From NCBI RefSeq assembly GCF_000706645.1, contig NZ_KL407338.1:347079-411078 (forward strand): 64,000 bases of DNA, in the 5' to 3' direction. The position numbers and the translations under genes are program-made. Below are positions 22,298 to 30,506 of this stretch, piece after piece; the stretch's first letter is position 1, and the number at the start of each line of letters is the position of its first letter. Source of the stretch: Bartonella rochalimae ATCC BAA-1498. GTDB taxonomy: Bacteria > Pseudomonadota > Alphaproteobacteria > Rhizobiales > Rhizobiaceae. The notes below the pieces were generated by a model that was not told where the DNA came from, searched no databases, and saw only the letters and a program-made list of their open reading frames with translations.

Positions 22298-23653
22298 ATG
22301 CCCATTGATATTTTAATGCCGGCACTTTCGCCAACAATGGAAGAAGGTAAGTTATCTAAATGGCTTAAAAAAGAAGGTGATAAAGTTAGCTCTGGTGATG
22401 TTATCGCTGAAATTGAAACAGATAAAGCAACAATGGAGGTGGAAGCTATTGATGAGGGTATTGTTGGAAGAATTTTTGTATCTGAAGGTACTGAAAATGT
22501 GAAAGTTAATACTGTTATTGCAGTATTATTGGAAGAAGGTGAAAGTGTTGAAAATATTTCACAAACTTTAAAAAAATCACAAGGAGGAGATGCTGCTACT
22601 ATGCTATCAATTCCTGTACAACCTATTCCTACAATTGCTTCTGATCCTGATATTCCTGTAAATACGGAAATGATTATGATGACAGTGCGTGAAGCGCTTA
22701 ATCAAGCTATGGCTGAGGAAATGCGGCGCGATGAGACAGTTTTCTTAATGGGGGAAGAAGTAGCGCAATATCAGGGGGCCTATAAAGTTAGTCAAGGTTT
22801 ATTAGAAGAATTTGGGGCACGCCGAGTTATTGATACACCTATTACAGAGCACGGTTTTGCAGGGTTGGGTGTTGGTGCTGCATTTGGAGGCTTACGTCCT
22901 ATTGTTGAGTTTATGACATTTAACTTTGCTATGCAGGCGATAGATCAAATTATCAATTCAGCAGCAAAAACTCGTTATATGTCTGGTGGACAAATGTCCA
23001 CTCCTATGGTTTTTCGTGGTCCTAATGGTGCTGCTGCGCGCGTTGGTGCTCAACATTCGCAGTGTTATGCGGCATGGTATAGTCATGTGCCGGGCCTTAA
23101 GGTTGTTATGCCTTATAATGCAGCAGATGCTAAGGGTTTGCTTAAAGCTGCTATTCGTGATGATAATCCTGTTATTTTCTTAGAAAATGAAATTCTTTAT
23201 GGTCATCAGTTTGAAGTTCCAAAGATAGATGATTTTGTTTTACCTATTGGCAAAGCGCGGATCCATAAGCCTGGTAAGGATGTAACAATTGTTTCTTTTG
23301 GAATTGGAATGCATTATGCAGTCCAAGCATTGCCAGAAATTGAAAAGCTTGGCATTGACGCTGAATTAATTGATTTACGAACTATTCGTCCAATGGATTT
23401 ACCAACAATTATTGCTTCAGTTAAAAATACAGGTCGTCTGGTAACAATTGAAGAAGGGTATCCTCAGTCATCTGTTGGCACTGAAATAGCAACGCGTGTT
23501 ATGCAACAGGCTTTTGATTATCTTGATGCACCAATTGCTACAATTGCTGGAAAAGATGTTCCTATGCCTTATGCAGCAAATCTTGAAAAATTAGCTTTAC
23601 CAAGTGTTGCTGAAATTGTCGAAGCCGTTAAGGCTGTAACTTATAAAGCATAA
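22298..23653 (+). CDS. pdhB: Pyruvate dehydrogenase E1 component, beta subunit with N-terminal lipoyl domain
   Basis: 451 aa. Residues 1-80 are a lipoyl domain (lipoylated Lys in [15 protein letters not shown]), a linker follows, and residues about 125-451 are the E1-beta fold ([40 protein letters not shown]). A lipoyl domain on E1 beta is normal in Rhizobiales. Pairs with PdhA in the E1 heterotetramer. 14 bp separate it from pdhC. Confidence 0.97.
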   Translation: MPIDILMPALSPTMEEGKLSKWLKKEGDKVSSGDVIAEIETDKATMEVEAIDEGIVGRIFVSEGTENVKVNTVIAVLLEEGESVENISQTLKKSQGGDAATMLSIPVQPIPTIASDPDIPVNTEMIMMTVREALNQAMAEEMRRDETVFLMGEEVAQYQGAYKVSQGLLEEFGARRVIDTPITEHGFAGLGVGAAFGGLRPIVEFMTFNFAMQAIDQIINSAAKTRYMSGGQMSTPMVFRGPNGAAARVGAQHSQCYAAWYSHVPGLKVVMPYNAADAKGLLKAAIRDDNPVIFLENEILYGHQFEVPKIDDFVLPIGKARIHKPGKDVTIVSFGIGMHYAVQALPEIEKLGIDAELIDLRTIRPMDLPTIIASVKNTGRLVTIEEGYPQSSVGTEIATRVMQQAFDYLDAPIATIAGKDVPMPYAANLEKLALPSVAEIVEAVKAVTYKA

Positions 23654-23667
23654 TTAAGGAGAGCACT

Positions 23668-24990
23668 ATGCCTATTAAGATTACGATGCCTGCGCTTTCT
23701 CCTACAATGGAAGAAGGAAATTTATCAAAATGGAATATCAAAGAAGGTGATAAGGTTGCATGTGGTGATGTTATTGCTGAAATTGAGACAGATAAAGCGA
23801 CTATGGAAGTAGAAGCTATTGATGAAGGAACGGTTGCTAAAATTGTTATACCTGCTGGAACACAGGGTGTTAAAGTTAATAGTTTGATTGTCATTTTAGC
23901 AGAAGAGGGAGAGGATTTATCTGAAGCTGCAAAAATTGTAGAAGAATCTTCTTCTGTTGAGATGAAAGAACAAGTCGTTAAACAATCTATGGAAGCAGCA
24001 AGTGTACAAGCTGCTCATTCATCAACAAACCAGAAATTAGCAAAACAAAATGGAGATAATAGAGGTCTTTTTGCGTCTCCTTTAGCAAGACGACTGGCAG
24101 CTCAGGCAGGGATTGATTTATCACTTATTTCTGGTACTGGTCCTCATAAGCGTATCATTAAGCGTGATGTGGAAAAAGCTCTGAATAATGGTATTGCAAG
24201 TTCTCATGCATTGCACATCGATCAGTCAATAATTTCAGGTACTTCTGATAGAAAGACTTTGCAACTGTTTAAAGAAAGTGAATATACATTTGCGCCCCAT
24301 GATAATATGCGTAAAACAATTGCTAAGCGTTTAGTTGCATCAAAGCAGATGGTACCGCATTTTTACGTAACTGTAGATTGTGAATTAGATGCATTATTGG
24401 AATTACGTACGCAATTAAATGCTGTAGCTCCAATAGTTGAGATACAAGAAGGTATGAAACCTGCTTATAAGCTATCCGTCAATGATATGATTATTAAAGC
24501 TGTAGCACTTTCTTTAAAAGCTATACCTGATGCTAATGTATCATGGCTTGAGGATGGAATGCTGCATCACAAACACTGTGATGTTGGTGTTGCTGTTTCT
24601 GTTCCGAATGGATTAATGGTACCAATTATTCGCTGTGCAGAAGAAAAATCTTTGTCAATTATTTCTAATGAAATGAAAGATCTTGCAACGCGTGCTCGTG
24701 AACGTAAATTGAGAATGGAAGAATACCAAGGAGGGACAACAGCTGTATCAAATATGGGGATGTATGGCATAAAGAATTTTTCTGCTATTATTAATCCACC
24801 GCATGCAACGATTTTTGCAATTGGTTCAGGTGAGAAGCGTGCTATTATTAAGGATGAAGCATTAGCGATAGCAACAGTTATGTCAGTTACTCTTTCAGTT
24901 GATCATCGTGCTATTGATGGAGCATTAGCGGCAGAAGTTGCTCAGACTTTTAAGAAGATAATTGAAAATCCATTAACAATGTTAATTTAA
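23668..24990 (+). CDS. pdhC: Dihydrolipoamide acetyltransferase, E2 of pyruvate dehydrogenase
   Basis: 440 aa. Lipoyl domain at residues 1-80 with [17 protein letters not shown], an E3/E1-binding (PSBD) segment around 134-170 (ASPLARRLAAQAGIDLSLI), and a C-terminal catalytic acetyltransferase domain from about 210 with the active site SVDHRAIDGALAAE near the end. It forms the core of the complex. The lipoyl domain closely resembles that of PdhB, so some sequence between the two genes is repeated. Confidence 0.97.
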   Translation: MPIKITMPALSPTMEEGNLSKWNIKEGDKVACGDVIAEIETDKATMEVEAIDEGTVAKIVIPAGTQGVKVNSLIVILAEEGEDLSEAAKIVEESSSVEMKEQVVKQSMEAASVQAAHSSTNQKLAKQNGDNRGLFASPLARRLAAQAGIDLSLISGTGPHKRIIKRDVEKALNNGIASSHALHIDQSIISGTSDRKTLQLFKESEYTFAPHDNMRKTIAKRLVASKQMVPHFYVTVDCELDALLELRTQLNAVAPIVEIQEGMKPAYKLSVNDMIIKAVALSLKAIPDANVSWLEDGMLHHKHCDVGVAVSVPNGLMVPIIRCAEEKSLSIISNEMKDLATRARERKLRMEEYQGGTTAVSNMGMYGIKNFSAIINPPHATIFAIGSGEKRAIIKDEALAIATVMSVTLSVDHRAIDGALAAEVAQTFKKIIENPLTMLI

Positions 24991-25197
24991 TTATTTTTAA
25001 ATATTGCACTTAAGAGTAGAGAGAATGTGATGGAAATAGCAGATCTCAATAGTTTAATGATGGTTTATAACCTCTTTTGATTTCATATAGCTTTTTCTAT
25101 AGTACTCGGAGCAGTATACAGGGAAGAGGCTTATTTATTTTTGGTCTAAAGTTTGGATAATACATCCATTTTTGCATATATCCATGGAGGGATTATT

Positions 25198-26658
25198 GTG
25201 GCGGGTCTTTATGATGTAATTGTGATTGGTTCAGGACCAGGTGGATATGTAACCGCGATTCGTGCGGCACAATGTGGTTTTAAGACTGCAATTGTTGAAC
25301 GTGAGCATTTAGGTGGAATCTGTTTAAATTGGGGATGTATACCAACAAAGGCACTCTTGCGTTCAGCAGAAATGAAACATTTTGCTGAACATGCAAAAGA
25401 CTATGGATTAAAGCTTAATGGTTCAATAGAAGTTGATATTAAAGGTGTTGTAGCGCGTTCTCGTGGGATTTCAGCCCGTTTAAATACTGGTGTTGGGTTT
25501 TTATTGAAAAAGAACAAAATTGATATTATTTGGGGAGAAGCGAAACTAACGAAGGCAGCTAACGGTAATCAACCTGCAGAAATTATGGTTTCTGCATCAT
25601 CCAAAGAAGTTATGCAGCCACAAAATCCAATTCCTAAAGGAATATTAGGGGAAGGAGCTTATCAAGCAAGGCATGTAATTATCGCTACTGGTGCGCGTCC
25701 TCGTGTTCTTCCTGATATTAAACCAGATGGAAAACTCATTTGGACTTATTTTGAAGCTATGGTTCCTCCTGCTATACCAAAGTCTCTTTTGGTGATTGGA
25801 TCTGGAGCGATAGGTATTGAATTTGCTTCTTTTTACCATGATATGGGAACTGAGGTAACTGTTGTTGAAATGATGCCTCAAATTATGCCAGTTGAAGATA
25901 TTGAAATTTCAACATTCGCTCGTAAACAGCTAGAGAAAAAGGGCATACGTATTCTTACTGAGGCAAAAGTAATTAAAGTTGAAAAAGCTGCTGATTTTGT
26001 TACAACACATATTAATGTGAAGGATAAGATAGAAACAATAATGGTTGATCGATTGATTTCAGCTGTTGGGGTGCAAGGTAATATTGAAAATCTTGGATTA
26101 GAGGCATTAGGTATCAAAACTGATCGTGGATGCATTGTTACTGATGAATGGAGTTGGACAGGAGTGAAAGGAATTTACGCTATTGGTGATGTTGCTGGTC
26201 CTCCTATGTTGGCTCATAAGGCAGAAGAGGAAGGTGTAATATGTATTGAACATATTGCTGGTTTAAAGAATGCTCATCCGTTGGATAAAACAAAAATTCC
26301 AGGATGCACATATTGTACGCCACAAGTTGCTTCTGTAGGATTTTCAGAAATGGCAGCAAAAGAAGCAGGTTATGATATACGCGTTGGACGTTACTCTTTC
26401 TCAGCGAATGGTAAGGCAATTGCTTTAGGAGAAGATCAAGGATTAGTTAAAACTATTTTTGATAAAAAAACAGGACAGCTTCTTGGTGCGCATATGGTAG
26501 GGTCAGAAGTGACAGAGCTCATTCAAGGTTTTGTTATTGCTATGAATCTTGAAACAACAGAAGAAGAATTAATGCACACTGTTTTTCCACATCCAACATT
26601 ATCAGAAATGATGAAAGAGAGTGTATTGGATGCTTATGATCAGGTTTTAAATGCTTAA
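25198..26658 (+). CDS. lpd: Dihydrolipoamide dehydrogenase, E3
   Basis: 486 aa flavoprotein that reoxidises lipoamide with NAD+. FAD-binding GSGPGGYVTAIRAAQ near the N-terminus, redox disulfide in GGICLNWGCIPTKAL, NAD-binding VIGSGAIGIEFASF, FAD-binding AIGDVAGPPMLAHKA, and the C-terminal His-Glu pair in FPHPTLSEMM. The frame extends upstream to a TTG at 25153, but GGAGGG lies 7 bp before the GTG at 25198, where the conserved protein begins (AGLYDVIVIG). A 207-bp gap from pdhC may hold an extra promoter. Confidence 0.96.
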   Translation: MAGLYDVIVIGSGPGGYVTAIRAAQCGFKTAIVEREHLGGICLNWGCIPTKALLRSAEMKHFAEHAKDYGLKLNGSIEVDIKGVVARSRGISARLNTGVGFLLKKNKIDIIWGEAKLTKAANGNQPAEIMVSASSKEVMQPQNPIPKGILGEGAYQARHVIIATGARPRVLPDIKPDGKLIWTYFEAMVPPAIPKSLLVIGSGAIGIEFASFYHDMGTEVTVVEMMPQIMPVEDIEISTFARKQLEKKGIRILTEAKVIKVEKAADFVTTHINVKDKIETIMVDRLISAVGVQGNIENLGLEALGIKTDRGCIVTDEWSWTGVKGIYAIGDVAGPPMLAHKAEEEGVICIEHIAGLKNAHPLDKTKIPGCTYCTPQVASVGFSEMAAKEAGYDIRVGRYSFSANGKAIALGEDQGLVKTIFDKKTGQLLGAHMVGSEVTELIQGFVIAMNLETTEEELMHTVFPHPTLSEMMKESVLDAYDQVLNA

Positions 26659-26732
26659 TGATTAGGTTATATGCAAATTTAGATTATGTGATTTTTCATC
26701 AACGTTTTATATCTAAAAGACAGAGGTCTTGA

Positions 26733-27689
26733 ATGGTTACGGTGCTTGATAAAGTTACGAGTAGACGTATGCGGCATCCTGAAAAGGCGCATCTTCCCGA
26801 TACAAGTATTCAGAAAAAACCGAGTTGGATTCGTGTAAAAGCACCAGTATCACCAATATATAAGGAAACACATAATGTGGTGCGTACCAATAAATTGGTT
26901 ACCGTGTGTGAGGAAGCAGGTTGTCCAAATATTGGCGAATGTTGGAGTAAACGACATGCCAGCTTTATGATTTTAGGTGAAATATGTACGCGAGCTTGTG
27001 CTTTTTGCAATGTTGCGACAGGTATTCCATTTGCAGTTGATGATAATGAGCCCGAGCGCATAGCAGATGCTGTTGTGCAAATGGAGTTAAAGCATGTCGT
27101 TATTACATCTGTTGATCGTGATGATCTTTCTGATGGTGGTGCACAGCATTTTGCTAAAGTTATTTATGCCATTCGTCAGAAAGCTCCAACGACGACAATT
27201 GAAGTATTGACGCCTGATTTTCGGAATAAGGATGGTGCATTGGAAATTGTTGTTGCTGCTAAGCCTGATGTTTTCAATCATAATTTAGAAACAGTGCCAT
27301 CAAAATATTTAAAGGTCCGTCCAGGAGCACGTTATTTTCATTCGATTCGGTTATTACAACGCGTTAAAGAACTTGATCCAACAATCTTCACAAAATCAGG
27401 AATTATGGTTGGTCTTGGGGAAGAGCGGAATGAAGTTCTTCAACTGATGGATGATTTGCGTTCTGCAGATGTTGATTTTATGACAATTGGGCAATATTTG
27501 CAGCCTACACGAAAACATCATCCTATTATTCGTTTTTTAACCCCTGAAGAGTTTGAGTCTTTTGCCAAAATTGGTAAAGTAAAGGGTTTTTTACATATGG
27601 CGTCTAATCCTTTGACACGTTCATCTCATCATGCAGGAGATGATTTTAAAGCTTTGCAAAAAGCACGTGCTGAAAAATTTTCCCAATAG
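26733..27689 (+). CDS. lipA: Lipoyl synthase
   Basis: 318 aa radical-SAM enzyme that inserts sulfur into octanoyl groups on E2 and related proteins. Auxiliary cluster cysteines are in [13 protein letters not shown]; the radical-SAM CxxxCxxC is CTRACAFC (about residues 88-95); the C-terminal [14 protein letters not shown] is the conserved RSS motif. It directly follows the pyruvate dehydrogenase genes whose lipoyl domains it would modify. Eight bases separate it from the next gene. Confidence 0.97.
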   Translation: MVTVLDKVTSRRMRHPEKAHLPDTSIQKKPSWIRVKAPVSPIYKETHNVVRTNKLVTVCEEAGCPNIGECWSKRHASFMILGEICTRACAFCNVATGIPFAVDDNEPERIADAVVQMELKHVVITSVDRDDLSDGGAQHFAKVIYAIRQKAPTTTIEVLTPDFRNKDGALEIVVAAKPDVFNHNLETVPSKYLKVRPGARYFHSIRLLQRVKELDPTIFTKSGIMVGLGEERNEVLQLMDDLRSADVDFMTIGQYLQPTRKHHPIIRFLTPEEFESFAKIGKVKGFLHMASNPLTRSSHHAGDDFKALQKARAEKFSQ

Positions 27690-27697
27690 AGATAATT

Positions 27698-28159
27698 ATG
27701 CCGACTTTTACAACACATCGGCAAGTTGCCTATACTGCTCATGAAATGTTTGAGCTTGTTGCCGATATTGAGTGTTATCCTGAATTTTTACCAATGTGTG
27801 AATCTTTAATTATACGTTCTCGGAAGGAATGTGAAGAGAAGACTTTGCTTCTTGCTGATATGACAGTTGGTTATAAGATGTTTCGAGAAACTTTTACAAC
27901 TCAGGTGTTTCTTCATCCTAAAGAAAATCTTATTGAAGTTAAATATATTGATGGTCCATTCAAATACCTTGAAAATCGTTGGGTTTTTCATGATCTTAAA
28001 AATACAAATGCATGTGATATAGAATTTTTTATTGATTATGAGTTTAAGAGCAAAATGCTTGGGTTGGTTGTAGGATCAATGTTTAGTATTGCTTTTCATA
28101 AATTTACTGATGCTTTTGAAAAACGCGCACATCAAATTTATGGTTTTTCAACAGTATGA
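27698..28159 (+). CDS. RatA/Coq10-like START-domain protein
   Basis: 153 aa, single polyketide cyclase/START-type domain over nearly the whole length: ydMFELVADIECYPEFLPMC-like start (AHEMFELVADIECYPEFLP), the FTTQVFLHPKENLIEV strand region and the closing GSMFSIAFHKFTDAFEKRA helix. The family covers the coenzyme Q binding protein Coq10 and the RatA toxin annotation. In Rhizobiales this gene commonly sits after lipA, so a quinone-related role is more likely than toxicity. No antitoxin gene is next to it. It is convergent with the CinA-like gene. Confidence 0.85.
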   Translation: MPTFTTHRQVAYTAHEMFELVADIECYPEFLPMCESLIIRSRKECEEKTLLLADMTVGYKMFRETFTTQVFLHPKENLIEVKYIDGPFKYLENRWVFHDLKNTNACDIEFFIDYEFKSKMLGLVVGSMFSIAFHKFTDAFEKRAHQIYGFSTV

Positions 28160-28174
28160 TTTTTCAGTGGAGAG

Positions 28175-28663
28175 CTATGAGAAATATCTAAGAATAAGAT
28201 TTAAAGCATTTTCAACAGTTTTATGGCGAATAATATTGCGATCAGAATTCTCAAAACGCATTTCTTGATGCATAGTTGCGTGATTTTTATAAGCTGTCGC
28301 ACAATGGACAAGTCCTACTGGTTTATTTAAATATGCTCCTCCAGGTCCAGCAATGCCTGTTACAGCAACTGAAATTGAAGCTCGTGAGTATTTCAGTCCA
28401 CCTTCAGCCATTGCAATAGCAACTTCTTTTGAGACCGATTTATATGTTTTAATAAGTTCAGGGCACACGCCAACAAGATTAATTTTAGATTCATTTGAAT
28501 AAACAATAAATCCACAGTCAAATACATCTGATGATCCTGCAATGCTGGTAAGATTTGCAGCAATAAGCCCTCCTGTACAAGATTCTACAGTGGTTAGGAG
28601 CAAATTTCTTTCACGACAAGCTTTAAGGACAGTCTTCGCCAGTGTTTCACAAAGGTATGTCAT
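28175..28663 (-). CDS. pncC: CinA-family nicotinamide-nucleotide amidohydrolase
   Basis: 162 aa, only the C-terminal CinA domain, as in E. coli PncC/YgaD. Signature: TVESCTGGLIAANLTSIAGSSDVF, then VYSNESKINLVGV and SVAVTGIAGPGG. It would deamidate nicotinamide mononucleotide for NAD salvage. Its start codon overlaps the ispDF stop by four bases (ATGA), so the two are translationally coupled. Confidence 0.9.
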   Translation of the reverse strand: MTYLCETLAKTVLKACRERNLLLTTVESCTGGLIAANLTSIAGSSDVFDCGFIVYSNESKINLVGVCPELIKTYKSVSKEVAIAMAEGGLKYSRASISVAVTGIAGPGGAYLNKPVGLVHCATAYKNHATMHQEMRFENSDRNIIRHKTVENALNLILRYFS

Positions 28664-29853
28664 CGTGGAGTTTCTCCCGGATAAATAACTGTAGTAACTG
28701 CAAGAGCTGCAATGCCTTCTGCACGACCAATGAAACCAAGCTTTTCATTGGTTGTTGCTTTAATAGAGATGCGATTAGTTGAAAGTTTGAGTATGTTGCT
28801 AAGGTTTTCTGTCATTATATGACGATAAGGATTAATTTTAGGTTCTTCAGCAATCAAAGTAATATCCACATTAGCAATACGGCCATCTGCTTGCTTAATT
28901 ATATTAATGGCATAACGTAGAAAAACTTCTGATGATACATTTTTCCATTGAGAATCAGAAGGAGGAAAATGCGTTCCGATATCTCCTGCTCCTTGAGTTG
29001 CTAAAAGAGCATCTGTTAAAGCATGAAGAGCAACATCAGCATCAGAATGTCCACTTAATTTCTGTTTAAAAGGGATTTTTATGCCACACAAAGTGAGATA
29101 ATCACCTTTTTCGAAAGCATGGACATCATAACCATGTCCAGTACGGATATCAGGGAACATTTGCGTCCTCTTTTGTAAATATGAATAGGCAGTTTCAAAA
29201 TCTTCTGGCCACGTAATTTTTATATTATTCGGATTTCCAGGAACCGTTCGCATAGGGATTCCAAACCATTCAGCGATTGCTGAATCATCAGTAAAATTTT
29301 GTTGGTTAGATTGTCTTGCTTTTTCATGAGCTGCTAAAATGAGTTCAAATGGAAAACATTGTGGCGTTTGTGCAGTATAAAGATTTGTTCGTGGGATTGT
29401 ATCTAAAACATGGCCTGTGTTACTTAAACGTTTAAGGGTATCTGAGATAGGAATGATGGGGAGTACACCTTCTCGATGATTAACAATAGTATGTATTTGT
29501 TCAAGAAGCTTTTTTTCTACAAAGGGACGTGCACCATCATGAATATGAATATATTCTGGTTTGATATTTTTGAGTGCGTTTAGTCCATGTAAAGTGGATA
29601 TTTGGCGTGTATCACCCCCTTCAACAATGATGAGGTGCTCTTTCAAATCAGCTATAGCGTTTTCACATATTTGACGATCATCTGGATGGATAACCAAAAC
29701 GATAGTTGTAATAGAGGAGTGTTGTAAAAAACAATTTATAGTATGATAAATAACCGGTTTTTGTCCTAAAATCCGGTATTGTTTAGGGCCATTTTGTGAA
29801 GATCCTGCTCTTTTGCTGCGCCCGGCAGCTAATATTATGGCTGCAATAGAAAT
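28660..29853 (-). CDS. ispDF: Bifunctional IspD/IspF isoprenoid enzyme with an abnormal 5' end
   Basis: Fused enzyme of the MEP pathway: IspD (CDP-methylerythritol synthesis) and IspF (cyclisation to MEcPP). The nucleotide-binding start AAIILAAGRSKRAGS is encoded just inside the right end; IHDGARPFV and FTDDSAIAEWFG follow in IspD. The IspF part starts near GHGYDVHAFE and has SGHSDADVALHALTDA and GDIGTHFPPSD. No ATG, GTG or TTG precedes the AAGRSKR motif in frame: upstream of it the frame closes at a TGA (29875-29877). The first usable common start, a TTG at 29695-29697, would delete the CTP-binding loop. Either a rare ATT (29851-29853, AAAGGAAA upstream) is used, or the 5' end carries a frameshift, since an ATG at 29876-29878 is out of frame. 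Boundary uncertain. Confidence 0.85.
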   Translation of the reverse strand: MSIAAIILAAGRSKRAGSSQNGPKQYRILGQKPVIYHTINCFLQHSSITTIVLVIHPDDRQICENAIADLKEHLIIVEGGDTRQISTLHGLNALKNIKPEYIHIHDGARPFVEKKLLEQIHTIVNHREGVLPIIPISDTLKRLSNTGHVLDTIPRTNLYTAQTPQCFPFELILAAHEKARQSNQQNFTDDSAIAEWFGIPMRTVPGNPNNIKITWPEDFETAYSYLQKRTQMFPDIRTGHGYDVHAFEKGDYLTLCGIKIPFKQKLSGHSDADVALHALTDALLATQGAGDIGTHFPPSDSQWKNVSSEVFLRYAINIIKQADGRIANVDITLIAEEPKINPYRHIMTENLSNILKLSTNRISIKATTNEKLGFIGRAEGIAALAVTTVIYPGETPR

Positions 29854-29879
29854 ATCGAGTTTCCTTTTGAAATTTCATT

Positions 29880-30335
29880 TTAATTAGTGAGTTGTTTGCT
29901 TTTTCCTTTATCAATTTTAAATTGAGGTTGAGAGGATAATAATTGTAAATCAGCAATGGATGTTAATGATAATACATCAAAAAAAGAGTCTAAAGCCTTT
30001 TTCAATACAATATTTAAACCACAGAAATTTATTAGTGGACAATTACTTGATTGATTATCGAAGCATTCTGCCATGGAAAAGTTATCTTCTGTTATCTTAA
30101 TAACATCAGCTACTGAAATCTCTGTTGCAGGTTTGGCTAATTTAACACCGCCATTACGTCCTCTTACTGTTTTCATAAAGCCTGCTTCGACTAATGGTTG
30201 AAGGATTTTGAATAAAAAAAGTTCAGAAACAGCATATGTGTTGGCAATTTCAGGAATACGGCTTAGTGCTTCTTGATTAGAGGCACAATACATGAGCATC
30301 CGGAGTGCATAATTTGTTTGTTTGGTTAATCGCAT
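29880..30335 (-). CDS. rirA: Rrf2-family iron regulator RirA
   Basis: 151 aa. Rrf2 winged helix at the N-terminus (MRLTKQTNYALRMLMYC, SELFLFKILQPLVEAG, GRNGGVKLAKPA) and three cysteines in the AECFD...NCPLINFCGLN segment (about residues 91-107), matching the Fe-S ligands of rhizobial RirA. It is expected to repress iron-uptake genes when iron is sufficient. The frame extends further upstream, but the ATG at 30333-30335 has AGGA six bases before it and gives the conserved start. It ends two bases from the out-of-frame ATG in front of ispDF. Confidence 0.88.
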   Translation of the reverse strand: MRLTKQTNYALRMLMYCASNQEALSRIPEIANTYAVSELFLFKILQPLVEAGFMKTVRGRNGGVKLAKPATEISVADVIKITEDNFSMAECFDNQSSNCPLINFCGLNIVLKKALDSFFDVLSLTSIADLQLLSSQPQFKIDKGKSKQLTN

Positions 30336-30446
30336 TGCAAATCCTATGAAATATCCCCTGAATAATATAACCACTTTTAAAGTGACTATGAAAAATGTGG
30401 AAGCTCTTTCTTAATTTTAGATTAGTTATATTTTAAATCATAGTAT

Positions 30447-30461
30447 TGTCAATTTTTGACA
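30447..30461. promoter_or_regulatory. Inverted repeat in the rirA-ntrY divergent region
   Basis: TGTCAA-TTT-TTGACA, a perfect 6-bp palindrome with a 3-bp spacer, lies between the divergent rirA and ntrY genes. It could be a repressor operator; the TTGACA half also resembles a -35 box, reading toward ntrY. Which regulator would bind is unknown. Confidence 0.35.
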
Positions 30462-30506
30462 TAAGGATTTATATGAGAGCAGTAAAGAAAGTATTGTAAG
30501 GTAATT

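Noticed and set aside
22298..22540. Lipoyl domain on the E1 beta subunit as an unusual fusion
   Set aside because: This architecture is normal for pyruvate dehydrogenase E1 beta in Rhizobiales.
27698..28159. RatA-like gene as a toxin of a toxin-antitoxin pair
   Set aside because: No antitoxin gene beside it, and the lipA-linked position is the standard place of the Coq10-like housekeeping gene.
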